Positions 1 to 9,913 of a stretch of 64,000 nucleotides of DNA are shown one piece after another. This stretch comes from Sphaerolaimus hirsutus. Taxonomy: Eukaryota; Nematoda; Chromadorea; Monhysterida; Sphaerolaimidae. Location: positions 24,983,206-25,047,205 of the forward strand of contig OZ038459.1 in the NCBI GenBank assembly GCA_964036195.1, read 5' to 3'. The notes under the pieces were generated by a model. That model was not told the origin of the DNA and made no database searches. It saw nothing but the letters and a program-made list of their open reading frames with translations. The translations under genes and the position numbers were made by a program. How positions within the stretch are numbered: the first letter of the stretch is position 1; the number at the start of each line of letters is the position of its first letter.

Positions 1-74
1 AAAGTTGTCACATGTATAAAACATGCTCTATGTAAATATTTTGTAAATAAAACATGTATTATATGTGTTGCAGC

Positions 75-244
75 TAGGGTGTTAAATTTCCGTTTTCCGT
101 TTCCGCTTTCCGCAGGCAATTTTTTTCCGTTTTCCGTTCCGTTTTCCGGCAAGTGCAAATATTTTTCCGTTTCCGTTTTCGTTTTCCGGCAAGTGCAAAA
201 AATTTCCGTTTCCGTTTTCCGTAAAAAAATTTGTTGACACCCTA
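75..244. mobile_element. hAT-like MITE, CCGTTTTCC word family (copy F1)
   Basis: The ends are TAGGGTGTTAAATTTCC and, inverted, TTGACACCCTA. The flanking 8-bp duplication is GTTGCAGC / GTTGCGGC (67-74 and 245-252, one mismatch). The interior is almost wholly permuted CCGTTTTCCG and CCGTTTCCG words. The 8-bp duplication and TAGGG ends fit the hAT superfamily; no transposase is present. Confidence 0.85.
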
Positions 245-252
245 GTTGCGGC

Positions 253-807
253 TGATGCTCACTAGTATCGAATTTATTGGTTGAACCATGGAATTTGTAT
301 TCTGACTCATGTTTTATGACGCTAATTTAACCCCATTCACGCAGCAAATTGATCATGCACTTTATGGAAAATTCTGATGGAAAAATAAACCCTCCCATCG
401 AATAACTCCCCCTGAAATCCTTCACCTCCTTGAATTGCTCCCCATTCTAAAATATCTGACAAAAAAACTGTGGGACTTATTCTAGGGTATACGGTATATA
501 GATTTTTTATTGAATTTTCAATTTAAACTTCTATCCTATTCTATGCAGCTTCTGTTTTGCCAGAATACTTTTATTTTGATGCATCTTGACGATTCAAAGC
601 AGGTACCTAACACAACTTTCCAGCAAAAAATGCCAAGTCAATTTTGGCATTGTCGCCGTGCAATTTTCTGGCAAATGTCTGCAAACATTGTCCTTTGTGA
701 AGAAAAAAACCTGTCCTAAATCTGAAACTTACCATTCACTAAAATCCTCAAAAATCTAATCCTTAAGGATCTAACAATAACAGCCCTAACCCTCGAAAAA
801 CTCCCAG
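253..807. other. Non-coding sequence, probably intron upstream of gene 1
   Basis: No convincing exon or complete element is seen. A C-rich stretch near 390-450 resembles the CCGTATT-family interior. The segment ends in a plausible acceptor, CTCCCAG at 801-807. Confidence 0.4.
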
Positions 808-3800
808 ATTTTCGCACGTGCCGATTATTCCAATCGACGAATCGTCCCCAGTGGAAGACAAGCGAGTGAACGATTTCAGTCAAATCGAACAATTTCTCAG
901 TCAGAATCCATCATTCGGAGGTGACGCCTTAAAAGAGGTTCAAAGGAGCGCCAGGCGTCAGGAGCCAATTTCAAATGCAAATATCCCGATAAACAAACCA
1001 AAAGTGCCTGTGACCAGCCAAAATACTGCTCAAGGTACCATTGTTGCGTCGAGAAAGGTGATCACAAGTGCCCCAAAAGTTGAAACGCAAACGGAGCGAA
1101 CAGAAATTGGCACCCAGCCAAAAAGAGAGTCGGTGACTACAATCACCAAAACAACAACAACAACGACAACAACAACTGAGGCATCAAAGGAGCCGGAAAA
1201 TGTCATTGAAACATCGACATCGACACAAGAAATCCCAGAAACCGACATCGACATCGACTCGATCGACGTATTCAATCCGCGTGGCGACCGGGAACTTTCC
1301 GAACCGAATTCCGCGCTTTTCTACGTAGAAGACGACGGGCAAGAGGAGCAAAAATGGGTCGCTCGAAAAGTAAACGGACAGTTTCCGGAGGAAAGATTGG
1401 CGGAAATCCAAAAATTGGCGCGTTTGGCGCCGGTGGGGCAGCGATTTATCGACGCGCAAACACAAAATCAAGGCGGATTGATAGAAAGATCTGGGAGGAG
1501 CAGAATTTTCGCCAGCGAAATCGGCAGAAAATTGGCCCAAATCGACAGTTCCGCTGAAGCGAAGAGCATTTTGGACGGTTTGAAAAACGCCCCGAAAACT
1601 ACCCTCACCGAAAGTTTTAAGAGACACATTGAAAGATTGGCAAAACATGAAGTGGGTGATAATTTCTCGGCTATTCAGAAGTTTCTGGCACTTAATCCTC
1701 GGCTGGCCGGGAAATTACGAAGTGAAGCGGTCCAGCAAGCTTTGAATCCCGCCATATTGTCAATTTCTGGATTTAGGTGAGATCTGGAGCGATGTTTAAT
1801 TAGGCCGACATTTTTAATTATCAAAAATTTACCGAATATTCGTCTGGTGCCAGTTCGGCAAAGTGAGAAGTGGCAAGTGAAATGGCAAAGGCCAAGTGAA
1901 GTGGCAAGTGAAATGGCGAAAGCGAAGAGAAATTACTTTTTATTTTTATTTTTTTTACTTCGCTTTTGCCAATTCACTTGGCCTTTGCGCTTTTACTTGG
2001 CCTTTGCCATTTCACTTGTCACTTCTCATTTTGCCGAACTGTCCCCTGGTCAATTGTTACACTGAAAACAGGTGCCAATTCTGCATGTGGACAAGTGACA
2101 GAAAAAGTGGTAGGTTGGTGAAAAGTCTGGTTTTAAGTGACAGGCAAGTCAAGTGACAAGTAAATTACCAGATGAAATGACTTTTCATTAGACCTACAAC
2201 TTGTCACTTTACTTACCACTTTTCTCGTCACTTGTCTGCCTACAGCATGGGCCCCGGGTTATGAAATAAATACCGTATTTCCTCGAATTACCCCCGGGGG
2301 TTTATTTTTTCAGACTGAAAATTTTGAGAGAAAAACGTGAAAAATGCAACAATAACAACCATTTATAAGTTTTTACAGCATTATATAAGGACGTAGATGG
2401 TATAAACGATCTTCTAACGTAACACAGTAAGTGTTTTGAATGTCTGTTATGCATTTCCCGGACCACAAATTCATAGTGCCCATTTTGAGGGGGGTATTTC
2501 GAGGGGGGGGGGGGGTATTTCGAGGAAATACGGTATGTAGGTATTTTACATTGCAGAGTTTTGAACAACGTCAAACTTGATTCCAAATGGTGCCCCTTTT
2601 TGAGCCCTTTTTAAATGTTCAGTTCAAATGTTCGATATGATGCCGCTGTGCATACTAATGCACCACAGGAATTTGGGAACTCGTAAATCTGTTTTCGAGT
2701 TTACCGAGTAAATCGAGTTTACCACAGTTGACCACAACGACTAATCACGGCGATAAAAACGTAATGTGCCTACACACACTAGTTTTCACCGTGACTTCGT
2801 GTGAAAACTGAAATTTTTTCAACTGCAAGTTAATGAACACTGTTGAATGATTTAATTTAATTTAAATTTGAATTTAAATAAATGAAAGTTAAAATTTGGA
2901 AATTTGAAAACTAAAACACATATAGCATACAAAACGAGTAGGCTGGATGTGGCCATGTGGCCATTTCAGTTTTCACATTGGTCACGGTGAAAACTAGTGT
3001 GTGTAGGGCCATTCTAGTCAACTCAAATGCATTCAATATTGATTTATGAATTACCCAAATTTCAGTGGTGTACTAGTGTGTGCTGTGTGGCGCCACAATA
3101 AAACCAAAAAGTTAACTACCGTATTACCTCGAAATACCCCCAGGGGGTTTATTATTTCGCCAGCAAAATTTGAGGGGGGGATAATTCGAGGGGGGGGGGT
3201 TTATTCGAGGGGGGGGGGTCTATTATTTCGCCAAAAATTTTCGGAAATTCCCCATACGCAGACGTAGAAAAATCGAACAATCACATAGATTTATATGTGT
3301 TTATAGGCATATATTACTGTATATACACAAAAACCGTTCCCTAACGTCACTTAATCATCAGTTTTAACGTTTGTTCTGCATAGTACAGATTACAAACTGC
3401 GGTATTGTCATGTACGTTCACGTTACACCTAATTTTAGGGGGGTATTTCGAGGGGGGGGGGGGTTTATTATTTCCTCAGCCGAAATTTAGGGGGGGTATT
3501 TCGAGGGGGGGGGGGTTAATTCAAGGGGGGGGGATAATTCGAGGTAATACGGTACTCATTCTTCAATAAAAGCGTCCACTAAATCTTTCCCATCGTTCCA
3601 CAACACAGCGCCATATCTGGTGATGGATCTTCACAACAAAATCCGGTGACAAATTCACCCATCACAAAAACTGCATCAATTGTGCCAGACAATAGTGAAT
3701 CTGCCAGAAATAGAAGGATCCTGAAACAGCTAGCTGAAACACAGAGAAATTTGACATTGGCACAGAGCCAAAGTCTGAAGTCTGCCACTGAAGATCAGGG

Positions 3801-5570
3801 AACTGATGTGCAAATTATATTGGACCTGTTGTTTCAGCAGAAACCCAGTGATTTGAGCATAAAGTCAGTTATTTTAACTGAACACAGGGCTGGATTAAAA
3901 GTGTGTGCAATAACATTCCACTAATGAATATTTTTATGTTAATTTTATTGTGAAAAACACTCTGGAAATGACATTGTTAATGTATATTGACACTGCATGT
4001 AGAAATAAATATGTATTCATTGGTGGAAAGTTGTTTGTGCATGAAATGTTTTTGTTCGACTTTGATACTTTTAATTGTCCGTTGACACTTTACCAGTTGA
4101 ATTTTCGGTTTTCAATGGTGGATTGGTGAACTTCCCTTTGCCAGTGTATTAATTCACAACTATTATTTGACATTTGGTACCACAAAGAGTTATATTTACC
4201 CAATTTTTCAGTGAGCAGAAGTTCGAAAGAAGTGGCATCGTTGGGGTCGGTGGTTCCTCACTTATCAGGTAAACAATCACGAATTTTGATTACAATTCAA
4301 GTGCTGTATTTCCTCAAAATACCCCCCCCCCCTCGAAATACCCCCCTCAAAATAGGCACTATGTATTTGTGGTCCGGCAAATTCATAACAGACGTTCAAA
4401 ACACCTACTGTGTTACGTTAGAACATCATTTATACCATCAACATCCTTTTATATAAGGCTATAAAAACTTATAAATGGTGGTTATTGTTGCATCTTTCAC
4501 GTTTTTCTCTCAAAATTTCCACTCTGAAAAAATAACCCCCCTGGGGGTATTTAGAGGAAATACGGTAAGTGAAATAAATGCGTGATTTAGGGCCACTTTC
4601 AGACCCTGAAAAATGTCAAACGACTGACAATAAATCAAAGGAAATTTGAGATTTTAGTTGCAGGACATTTTCTATAATTTTTGATGCTTTGCATTACATT
4701 TGACATTTTACAGTAGGGCTCGAACTCGACTCGACTCGACTCGACTCGTGCCTCGAGGGTAAAACAGGGTACCGACTCGACTCGCCTGCCTCGACCATAA
4801 AAATATGGCCCAAACTCGAGACTCGAGGTTTTTGCCTGACTCGACTCGAAATTTTGGCAAATTTCGAGTCAGGATTTCCATTGAATAATGTCCTACAATA
4901 TTAATTTGGATATGAAATTTTAAACATATCTTCCAAAAATTTTGCGCACAAGCACGCATTTCCACACCACATGCATGGTATATTGTGGATTGGCAGAGAA
5001 ACTGTACATTGGTGTACATTGGTAGAGAAACCAGTGTCAAAAATTACTGCAAGGGTCATACCCAAAAGTAATGCATCCGACTCGAGACTCGAGATTTTTG
5101 CCCGACTCGACTCCACTTTTCACTGGCTCGCCCGACTCGACTCGCCGACTCGACCGGAAAAAATTTGGGGATGCGACACGAACTCGAGTTTGAAAAAAAT
5201 CGAGTTTCGAGCCCTATTTTACAGGGTTTGGGAATGGCACCTATCAACAACTCTATACATTTATACAGACACTTTTTTAAGCCTAAAAAATCACTTAAAA
5301 ATAAATTGCAGGCAATCCCGACGACAACAATCTACTCAAACCAACTTTCCATCGGACAACATCCAAACTGCAGTGAATGCAATTTCTGTGGACAAAAGTC
5401 TACTTCCAAATGGCTGTCTCAGAAATAGAGCGACACCCTGTATGTTCGACATTGGCAGAGAATGCAAAATGGGTAAAGATGCCGCTACGAATTGCCCCGT
5501 GTGCGCCTGTCCCCATAGTTGGTTGGGAGTGAGAGTGTTCAAAATGTTGTGGAATAGTTTATTGTTGTGA
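808..5570 (+). CDS. Unrecognised Thr-rich protein with antistasin-like C-terminus (5' incomplete)
   Basis: Four exons are supported: 808-1776, 3609-3863, 4212-4268 and 5312-5570 (stop). All introns are GT-AG and every junction keeps frame: AG|C, AA|T and AG|G split codons. The visible part is about 512 residues. The first exon is polar, has a threonine run (residues TKTTTTTTTTTEA) and carries two related segments, DFSQIEQFLSQNP near its start and NFSAIQKFLALNP near its end, suggesting an internal duplication. The last exon has the cysteine spacing C-x7-C-x7-C-x9-C-x2-C-x-C ending NCPVCAC, which resembles an antistasin-type domain (secreted protease inhibitors and matrix proteins). The start codon and any signal peptide lie upstream. 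A donor-like GGA|GTGAGA at 5526-5534 in the last exon could splice onward to the exons at 7455. An AATAAA at 5807-5812 could be the poly(A) signal. Exon structure is well supported; function is inference. Confidence 0.72.
1847..2045. mobile_element. Palindromic MITE, GTGCC-TTCCGCAA end family (M-a)
   Basis: The left end is GTGCCAGTTCGGCAAAG and the inverted right end is GGGACAGTTCGGCAAAA. CTG flanks both sides (1844-1846 and 2046-2048), an apparent 3-bp duplication. The arms are built of GGCAAGTGAAAT-type words. It lies in intron 1 of gene 1. Confidence 0.75.
2072..2255. mobile_element. Palindromic MITE, same end family (M-b)
   Basis: The left end GTGCCAATTCTGCATG and right end GCATGGGCCCC are inverted relatives. 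The arms are CAAGTGACA/TGTCACTTG words. It lies 27 bp beyond M-a. The target duplication is unclear. Confidence 0.6.
2271..2535. mobile_element. CCGTATT-family MITE with TA target site (A1)
   Basis: It begins TACCGTATTTCCTCGAA and ends with the inverse, TTCGAGGAAATACGGTA, with C-runs and G-runs just inside each end. The TA flanks suggest a Tc1/mariner- or pogo-type target site. There is no ORF of note. Confidence 0.85.
2765..3010. mobile_element. CACACTAGTTT-family palindromic element (X-a)
   Basis: The ends TGCCTACACACACTAGTTT and AAACTAGTGTGTGTAGGGCC are inverted repeats, and the arms continue as TTCACCGTGAC / GTCACGGTGAA. It lies in intron 1 of gene 1. Confidence 0.75.
3117..3554. mobile_element. 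CCGTATT-family MITE (A2)
   Basis: It runs from TACCGTATTACCTCGAA to TTCGAGGTAATACGGTA. Long G-runs alternate with TTTATTATTTCGCC blocks inside. It ends 54 bp before exon 3609-3863 of gene 1. Confidence 0.85.
4303..4567. mobile_element. CCGTATT-family MITE (A3), left end decayed
   Basis: The right end GAGGAAATACGGTA is intact; the left end reads GCTGTATTTCCTCAAAAT. It lies at the start of intron 3 of gene 1, and its interior is homologous to A1, A5, A6, A8 and A10. Confidence 0.75.
4591..5241. mobile_element. Palindromic MITE of the GTGCC end family (M-c) split by a later insertion
   Basis: The left end GGCCACTTTCAGACCCTGAA matches the reverse complement of the right end CAGGGTTTGGGAATGGCAC. 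Next to the ends are AAATGTCAAA words. The ACTCG-word element 4714-5216 is nested inside. Confidence 0.6.
4714..5216. mobile_element. hAT-like element with ACTCG word arrays
   Basis: The ends are TAGGGCTCGAACTCGACTCG and, inverted, CGAGTTTCGAGCCCTA. A perfect 8-bp duplication TTTTACAG occurs at 4706-4713 and 5217-5224. Both arms are arrays of GACTCGACTCG / CTCGAGACTCGAG words. There is no transposase ORF. Confidence 0.88.
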
Positions 5571-5892
5571 AAATGAGAGTTGTAAAAAGTATTGAAACGT
5601 TTTCAAAGTATACACCTATATACCTAAACATAAAGTATTTTTGATTAAAATACTCACTCCCCAAGGACAGAAAATGTAAATTACACTTATTTTACTTGTA
5701 CTCATTGTAAAAATGTGAATTTAATTACTTGGGAAAGCAGAATATAAAGTATTTTATCAATCTTTTACTAAAACAATGTAAAAAAGCGTAAAAGTACTTT
5801 TTCACAATAAAACCGCAAAACTGAATATTGTTGAGTATTTCTATGTCAATAAGTAATAATTGGCACACTGCCAGCATAAAAACATAACTAAG
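5571..5892. other. 3' flank of gene 1
   Basis: AT-rich sequence follows the stop codon. GTAAAAGTACTTTT-type words near 5585-5800 hint at an old element. The canonical AATAAA at 5807-5812 is the best poly(A) signal candidate. Confidence 0.4.
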
Positions 5893-6123
5893 TACCGTAT
5901 CAGAGTTGCGAAAACGTATTTACGTTTACCCGAAATACCCGGTTATTCGGGTATTTATACTTACGTTTACGTTTACGCTTTCCAAAAATACCGTTACGTT
6001 TTGTTACGTTTTCCTGGCACAATTACCCGGGTACCAGAGAAAACGTAAAAATATGCTACACAGAACCATATTGTTTGACAAATGTAGTGTATTATGATGA
6101 GTTCAACATCTTCTAATGTTGAA

Positions 6124-6390
6124 GAGTTTGAATTCCGCAATTGGAGAACTCAAACACCAATTTGCAAGTGAAAAGTAAAAAGTTGAAGGAAAGTATTTTT
6201 GTGAGGGAGAACTGCAATGCGAATAAAAAGTGGAAACATTTTTAGTGTTTTCGCATGACTGACCATTTGTCTTTTAACTCGCCATTTCACTTAAAAATTT
6301 ACTTTTCTTTAAATTTTTACTTACCATTCAACTTGCCATTACTTCTCACTCATAATTTTTGTTAGTTCTCCTGTTACGGAATTGGCACCT
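6124..6390. mobile_element. Palindromic MITE of the GTGCC end family (M-d)
   Basis: The left AATTCCGCAATTGGAGAACT matches the inverted right AGTTCTCCTGTTACGGAATT, which ends in GGCACC. The arms contain AAGTGAAAAGT words. It is nested in H-a. Confidence 0.6.
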
Positions 6391-6536
6391 TATGGCCCTA
6401 CACCCAGTAGTTGACAACGACGCTAAATGTCAACTCCAATCCCAATTCAATATCACGATCCCATCATTCTAAATATATATAAAATACAGGTATTTAAGCA
6501 GAGAAAATGTTGATGGAGATCATATGAACGGGGCAG

Positions 6537-6752
6537 GCCTGATACGCACACGTGCCCGATACGCACATATGCCCGTTTTTTTCACTTGACACTTTTTCAA
6601 GTGATTTTCAGATATGAGTAAAGTGAAAAAAAGTTGCGCACTGACATTAGTGAACTTTTTTCACTTCACTCATATCTGAAAATCACTTGAAAATGTGTCA
6701 AGTGAAAAAACGGGCATATGTGCGTATCGGGCACGTGTGCGTATCAGTGCAC
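6537..6752. mobile_element. Small palindromic element with GATACGCACA ends
   Basis: The left arm CTGATACGCACACGTGCCCG is matched by the inverted right arm CGGGCACGTGTGCGTATCAG. The next words are GATACGCACATATGCCCG and its inverse. It is nested in H-a. Confidence 0.7.
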
Positions 6753-7454
6753 CCCCCATATGAACATCCATAATGTTGTAAAAAACATTGTGTTTTTGTA
6801 TTCTCTGATAGCGTAAGCACTTAATGTAATTTTTACGTTTACGTTTTATTTTACGTTTTCCCCGGTATTTTAAAAATACCTTACGTTTTAGTATTTATAC
6901 TTTTGATTTGGAAAAGGTATTTACGTTTACGTTTACGTTTTCCAAAAATACCAGTATTTGTACAACTTTGTACCGTATTACCTCGAATTATCCCCCCCTT
7001 GAATTAACCCCCCCTCGAATTAACCTCCCCTCAAAATGGGCTGGGGAAATAATAACCCCCCCCCTCGAAATACCCCCCTCACTTCGGATGTACGTCATGT
7101 ATGCAATGTACATTATGTATATTACTGTTGCTTTGCATTGCTGCTACACATAGACTAGTTTGTGTAGCTATCTACGTTTTATGTCCAAATATATCCTGTT
7201 TGGACACATTTATTACCTGTTTCGGGTATGCAAATGCCTACTATTTACTACGTTCTTTACGAAAATTTCTGACGAAATAATAAAAACCCCCCTCGAATAA
7301 CCCCCCCCCCCTTCGAATTAACCCCCCCTCAAATTTTGCTGGCGAAATAATAAACCCCCATGGGGGTATTTCGAGGTAATACGGTATCTATGCAAAGTAA
7401 TCAGTCAGCTGAGTTCACAACCCCAACTCTAAAACTTGTCAACTCAAATCGCAG

Positions 7455-8155
7455 AATCCCCTGCTCGCGGCTGCGCCGGACCTCAGGGACTAAGTCAACG
7501 TGAATTGAATTTAATGCTGGAAGAAAAAATGTCTTGTCCAAATGGAGAAAATATGCAGTTTGTTACTAGATGGCAGAGGAGATTGGTAAGTTTTGGTTGA
7601 TTTTGGAATGTACTGGGGTAGAGGAGATTTTAAAAAATGAAAAAAGTTATGCAATGGAATCAAAACAGTTCCAGGAATGGGCAACAAAAAGCTGGCATGG
7701 ATCCAAATTGTAATAGATCATGAAATTTCAGTAAAATTGAATTAATGAATCCAATCAATGAATAAACCAATAAAAATTGAAAAATCCAATGAAATTTAAA
7801 TTTTAGACTTAAGTATCTAAATGATCCAAAAGTATGTGGCAAAAAGAAAATACTCGAGTTTATAACCACAAAACATTACCATGACAAGTACAAATCATAT
7901 CCCAGTACCATTTCCAATTAAAAAACCATCCCTAAATACCCCTCAAATAAAATTGGCATAAAACCAACAATAAAAAACTTGCAGTACACTGATAATACAA
8001 ACTCCAATGATTGCACCCTGGTGAAAATGCCATATTGTGGATGGTTGCAAGATATTCACGCGTGGAGAATGCCCAGAACTGAGAACGAATGTTTGTACTT
8101 TTGTTTTAGTGATTCAGAGTTGATTGAAACTGGCCACAGGGATTTGTTGAGGTGA
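7455..8155 (+). CDS. Unrecognised Cys-containing protein, last two exons
   Basis: Exon 7455-7585 (acceptor AATCGCAG, donor TTG|GTAAGT) reads SPARGCAGPQGLSQREL onward. It joins at phase 0 to exon 7985-8155 (acceptor ACTTGCAG), which contains MPYCGWLQDIHAWRMP and NECLYFCF and ends at TGA 8153-8155. Together they give about 100 residues with six cysteines, consistent with a secreted or extracellular protein. No family was recognised. The upstream exon must supply one base of the split first codon and was not found. Gene 1 could be the same transcription unit if its last exon splices at GTGAGA (5529), although the phase then requires at least one unseen exon between them. A CCGTATT-family MITE starts 29 bp after the stop. 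Confidence 0.55.
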
Positions 8156-8183
8156 TTGTATTCTTCCATTGGTCGATTTTGTG

Positions 8184-8430
8184 TACCGTATTTCCTCGAA
8201 GTACCCCCCCTCAAAATGGGCACTATGAAATTGTGGTCTGAGAAATGCATAACAGATGTTCAAAACACGTACTGTGTTACGTTAGAACATCGTTTATACC
8301 ATCTACCATCCTTATATAAGGCTGTAAAAACTTACAAATGGTGGTTATTGTTGCATTTTTCACGTTTTTCTCTCAAAATTGTCACTCTGAAAAAATAAAC
8401 CCCCGGAGGGTATTTCGAGGAAATACGGTA
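8184..8430. mobile_element. CCGTATT-family MITE (A5) just after a stop codon
   Basis: It runs from TACCGTATTTCCTCGAAGT to TTCGAGGAAATACGGTA with TA at both ends. It would lie in the 3' UTR or termination region of the preceding gene. Confidence 0.85.
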
Positions 8431-8890
8431 GATGTTTTTTATTATTCTAAATTTATTTGTGGTGTGTGATATAACAGAGCGGTAGTACCTATTCGCCATT
8501 GTGATATTTTATGAATAAAACACTGCCAAATACGTAAATTTTGGTATATATTATACCTAGTCCAATGACTGATTACGATTCAATTTACAAACCTACATAC
8601 AATCTGATAACTTTCGTGTAAAGAACAAAATTTGTCTCACCGTCCCTTTACGTAGCGCAATAATCCTGTATTTAGCGCATAATTTAATGGGGATTTACGG
8701 TAAGTTGGACTGCAAAAAAAGCTCAAATAAAAAGAACTTTTGGATGACTGCCAGAGTAATTAAAAAGGATACCCAGTCGACGCGGACGGTTTTTCAGCGG
8801 AAGTCATCAGCGAAAACATCGTTTAAAGCCATTTTAAGTTACCCAGATCGAAGTTCGGAAATTTTTTTCGTCAAACATCATTATTGGCGC
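8431..8890. other. Intergenic, no element resolved
   Basis: An open frame at 8687-8902 with a basic composition is present but has no splice or homology support. Nothing else is clear. Confidence 0.3.
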
Positions 8891-9103
8891 TGCACACACT
8901 AGTTTACTAACAGTAAACTAAGAATCTGGTAAACTAATTTTTCAGATTCTGAGTGAATCTGAGTTTACCGGAATATGTTATTTATGATCTCCGTCAACTG
9001 TAGTTCACGAACAGCTCATTCCGGTAAACTCAGATGCGCTCAGAAGCTGACAAATGAGTTTACCAAATTCTTAGTTCACCGTTAGTAAACTAGTGTGTGC
9101 AGC
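8891..9103. mobile_element. CACACTAGTTT-family palindrome (X-b)
   Basis: The left GCACACACTAGTTTACTAAC and right inverted GTTAGTAAACTAGTGTGTGC arms enclose GTAAACT/AGTTTAC words and a short spacer. Confidence 0.75.
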
Positions 9104-9109
9104 GACATT

Positions 9110-9913
9110 GACGCAACCGGATTTGTCGGATGTGTAAGGCGCAATTGAGTCTGGCCCCAGGTGCAATTTGATATATAAACAGGGTGCACGCCAGGTCCGC
9201 CACCCAAATTCTGAGTCGGTGCCGGACGCCATATCTCCAGTTGTAGTGGGGGGATTTATTCGAAATTTTGAGGTTATATACTAGACATCCCCCCACTAGT
9301 ATATACGGGCTGGAGAAGGTCGGCGACCCACCTGAGTGTGGGTCGCCGTATAAATGAATAGTTTTTTTTGAAAAAATCGCTGTCCACGCGAGGTCCGCCA
9401 CCCCTTGTTTTTTTGATAAAAACAGGCTGCCAAACTAAAACTGTTGGGGGGAATTGATCGAAATTTTAAGGGAGTGTACACGACACCCCCACTACTTTTC
9501 ACGGAAGGTTGAGACACTAGACACCCACAGATTATATTCAGTGAAAACGTGAAAACGAGATTTCACATAGGCTGTGTTATGGAGATTTGCAATGTTAGTT
9601 GCCATGGGAACCGCAGTGCGATGTATGATATTTTGCCTGTTCATGAAGTCATGCACATCAAGTTTTGAGGCAACATTACATTTCTAAAAACATATTCAAC
9701 CGTATTCATTAAAAAATGTTTACATTCATAAATTCATGTTCAACTTATATATAACTCCTATGTGCAACACTTTCCGAACAGCCCACGGCATAAACAGCTC
9801 AAAACAATTCAGTCAAACACAAAGTGTTGTTGTTGTCGGCATCTTACACTAATCAACTATTCAAGCTATTCACACCATAAAAATCCCTAAAAAATCCTTA
9901 TAAATCCTTAAAA
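9110..9913. other. Region upstream of WDR54
   Basis: Between 9170 and 9520 there are imperfect repeats of GGCGACCC / CAGGTCCGCCACCC and CCCCCACTAG blocks, probably an old element. From 9540 to 9913 no repeat is clear, so the WDR54 promoter should lie here; no confident TATA box was seen. Confidence 0.35.

Larger units (their letters stand above)
5901..6970. mobile_element. hAT-like element with TTACG word arrays (H-a)
   Basis: The left end is CAGAGTTGCGAAAACG; the right end, inverted, is CAAAGTTGTACAAATAC. The perfect 8-bp duplication is TACCGTAT (5893-5900, 6971-6978). Both subterminal arms carry TTTACGTTTACG words and TACCCGGG-type blocks. Two further palindromic elements sit inside (about 6124-6390 and 6537-6752). 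Confidence 0.85.
5893..7386. mobile_element. CCGTATT-family MITE (A4) interrupted within its own first 8 bases
   Basis: The element body runs from 6971 (TACCGTATTACCTCGAA) to 7386 (CGAGGTAATACGGTA). The 8 bp TACCGTAT at 5893-5900 is the target duplication made when element H-a inserted into A4's left terminus. Confidence 0.8.

Noticed and set aside
1030-1648. Minus-strand open frames over the first exon of gene 1
   Set aside because: They mirror a well-supported plus-strand exon whose splice phases match the following exons.
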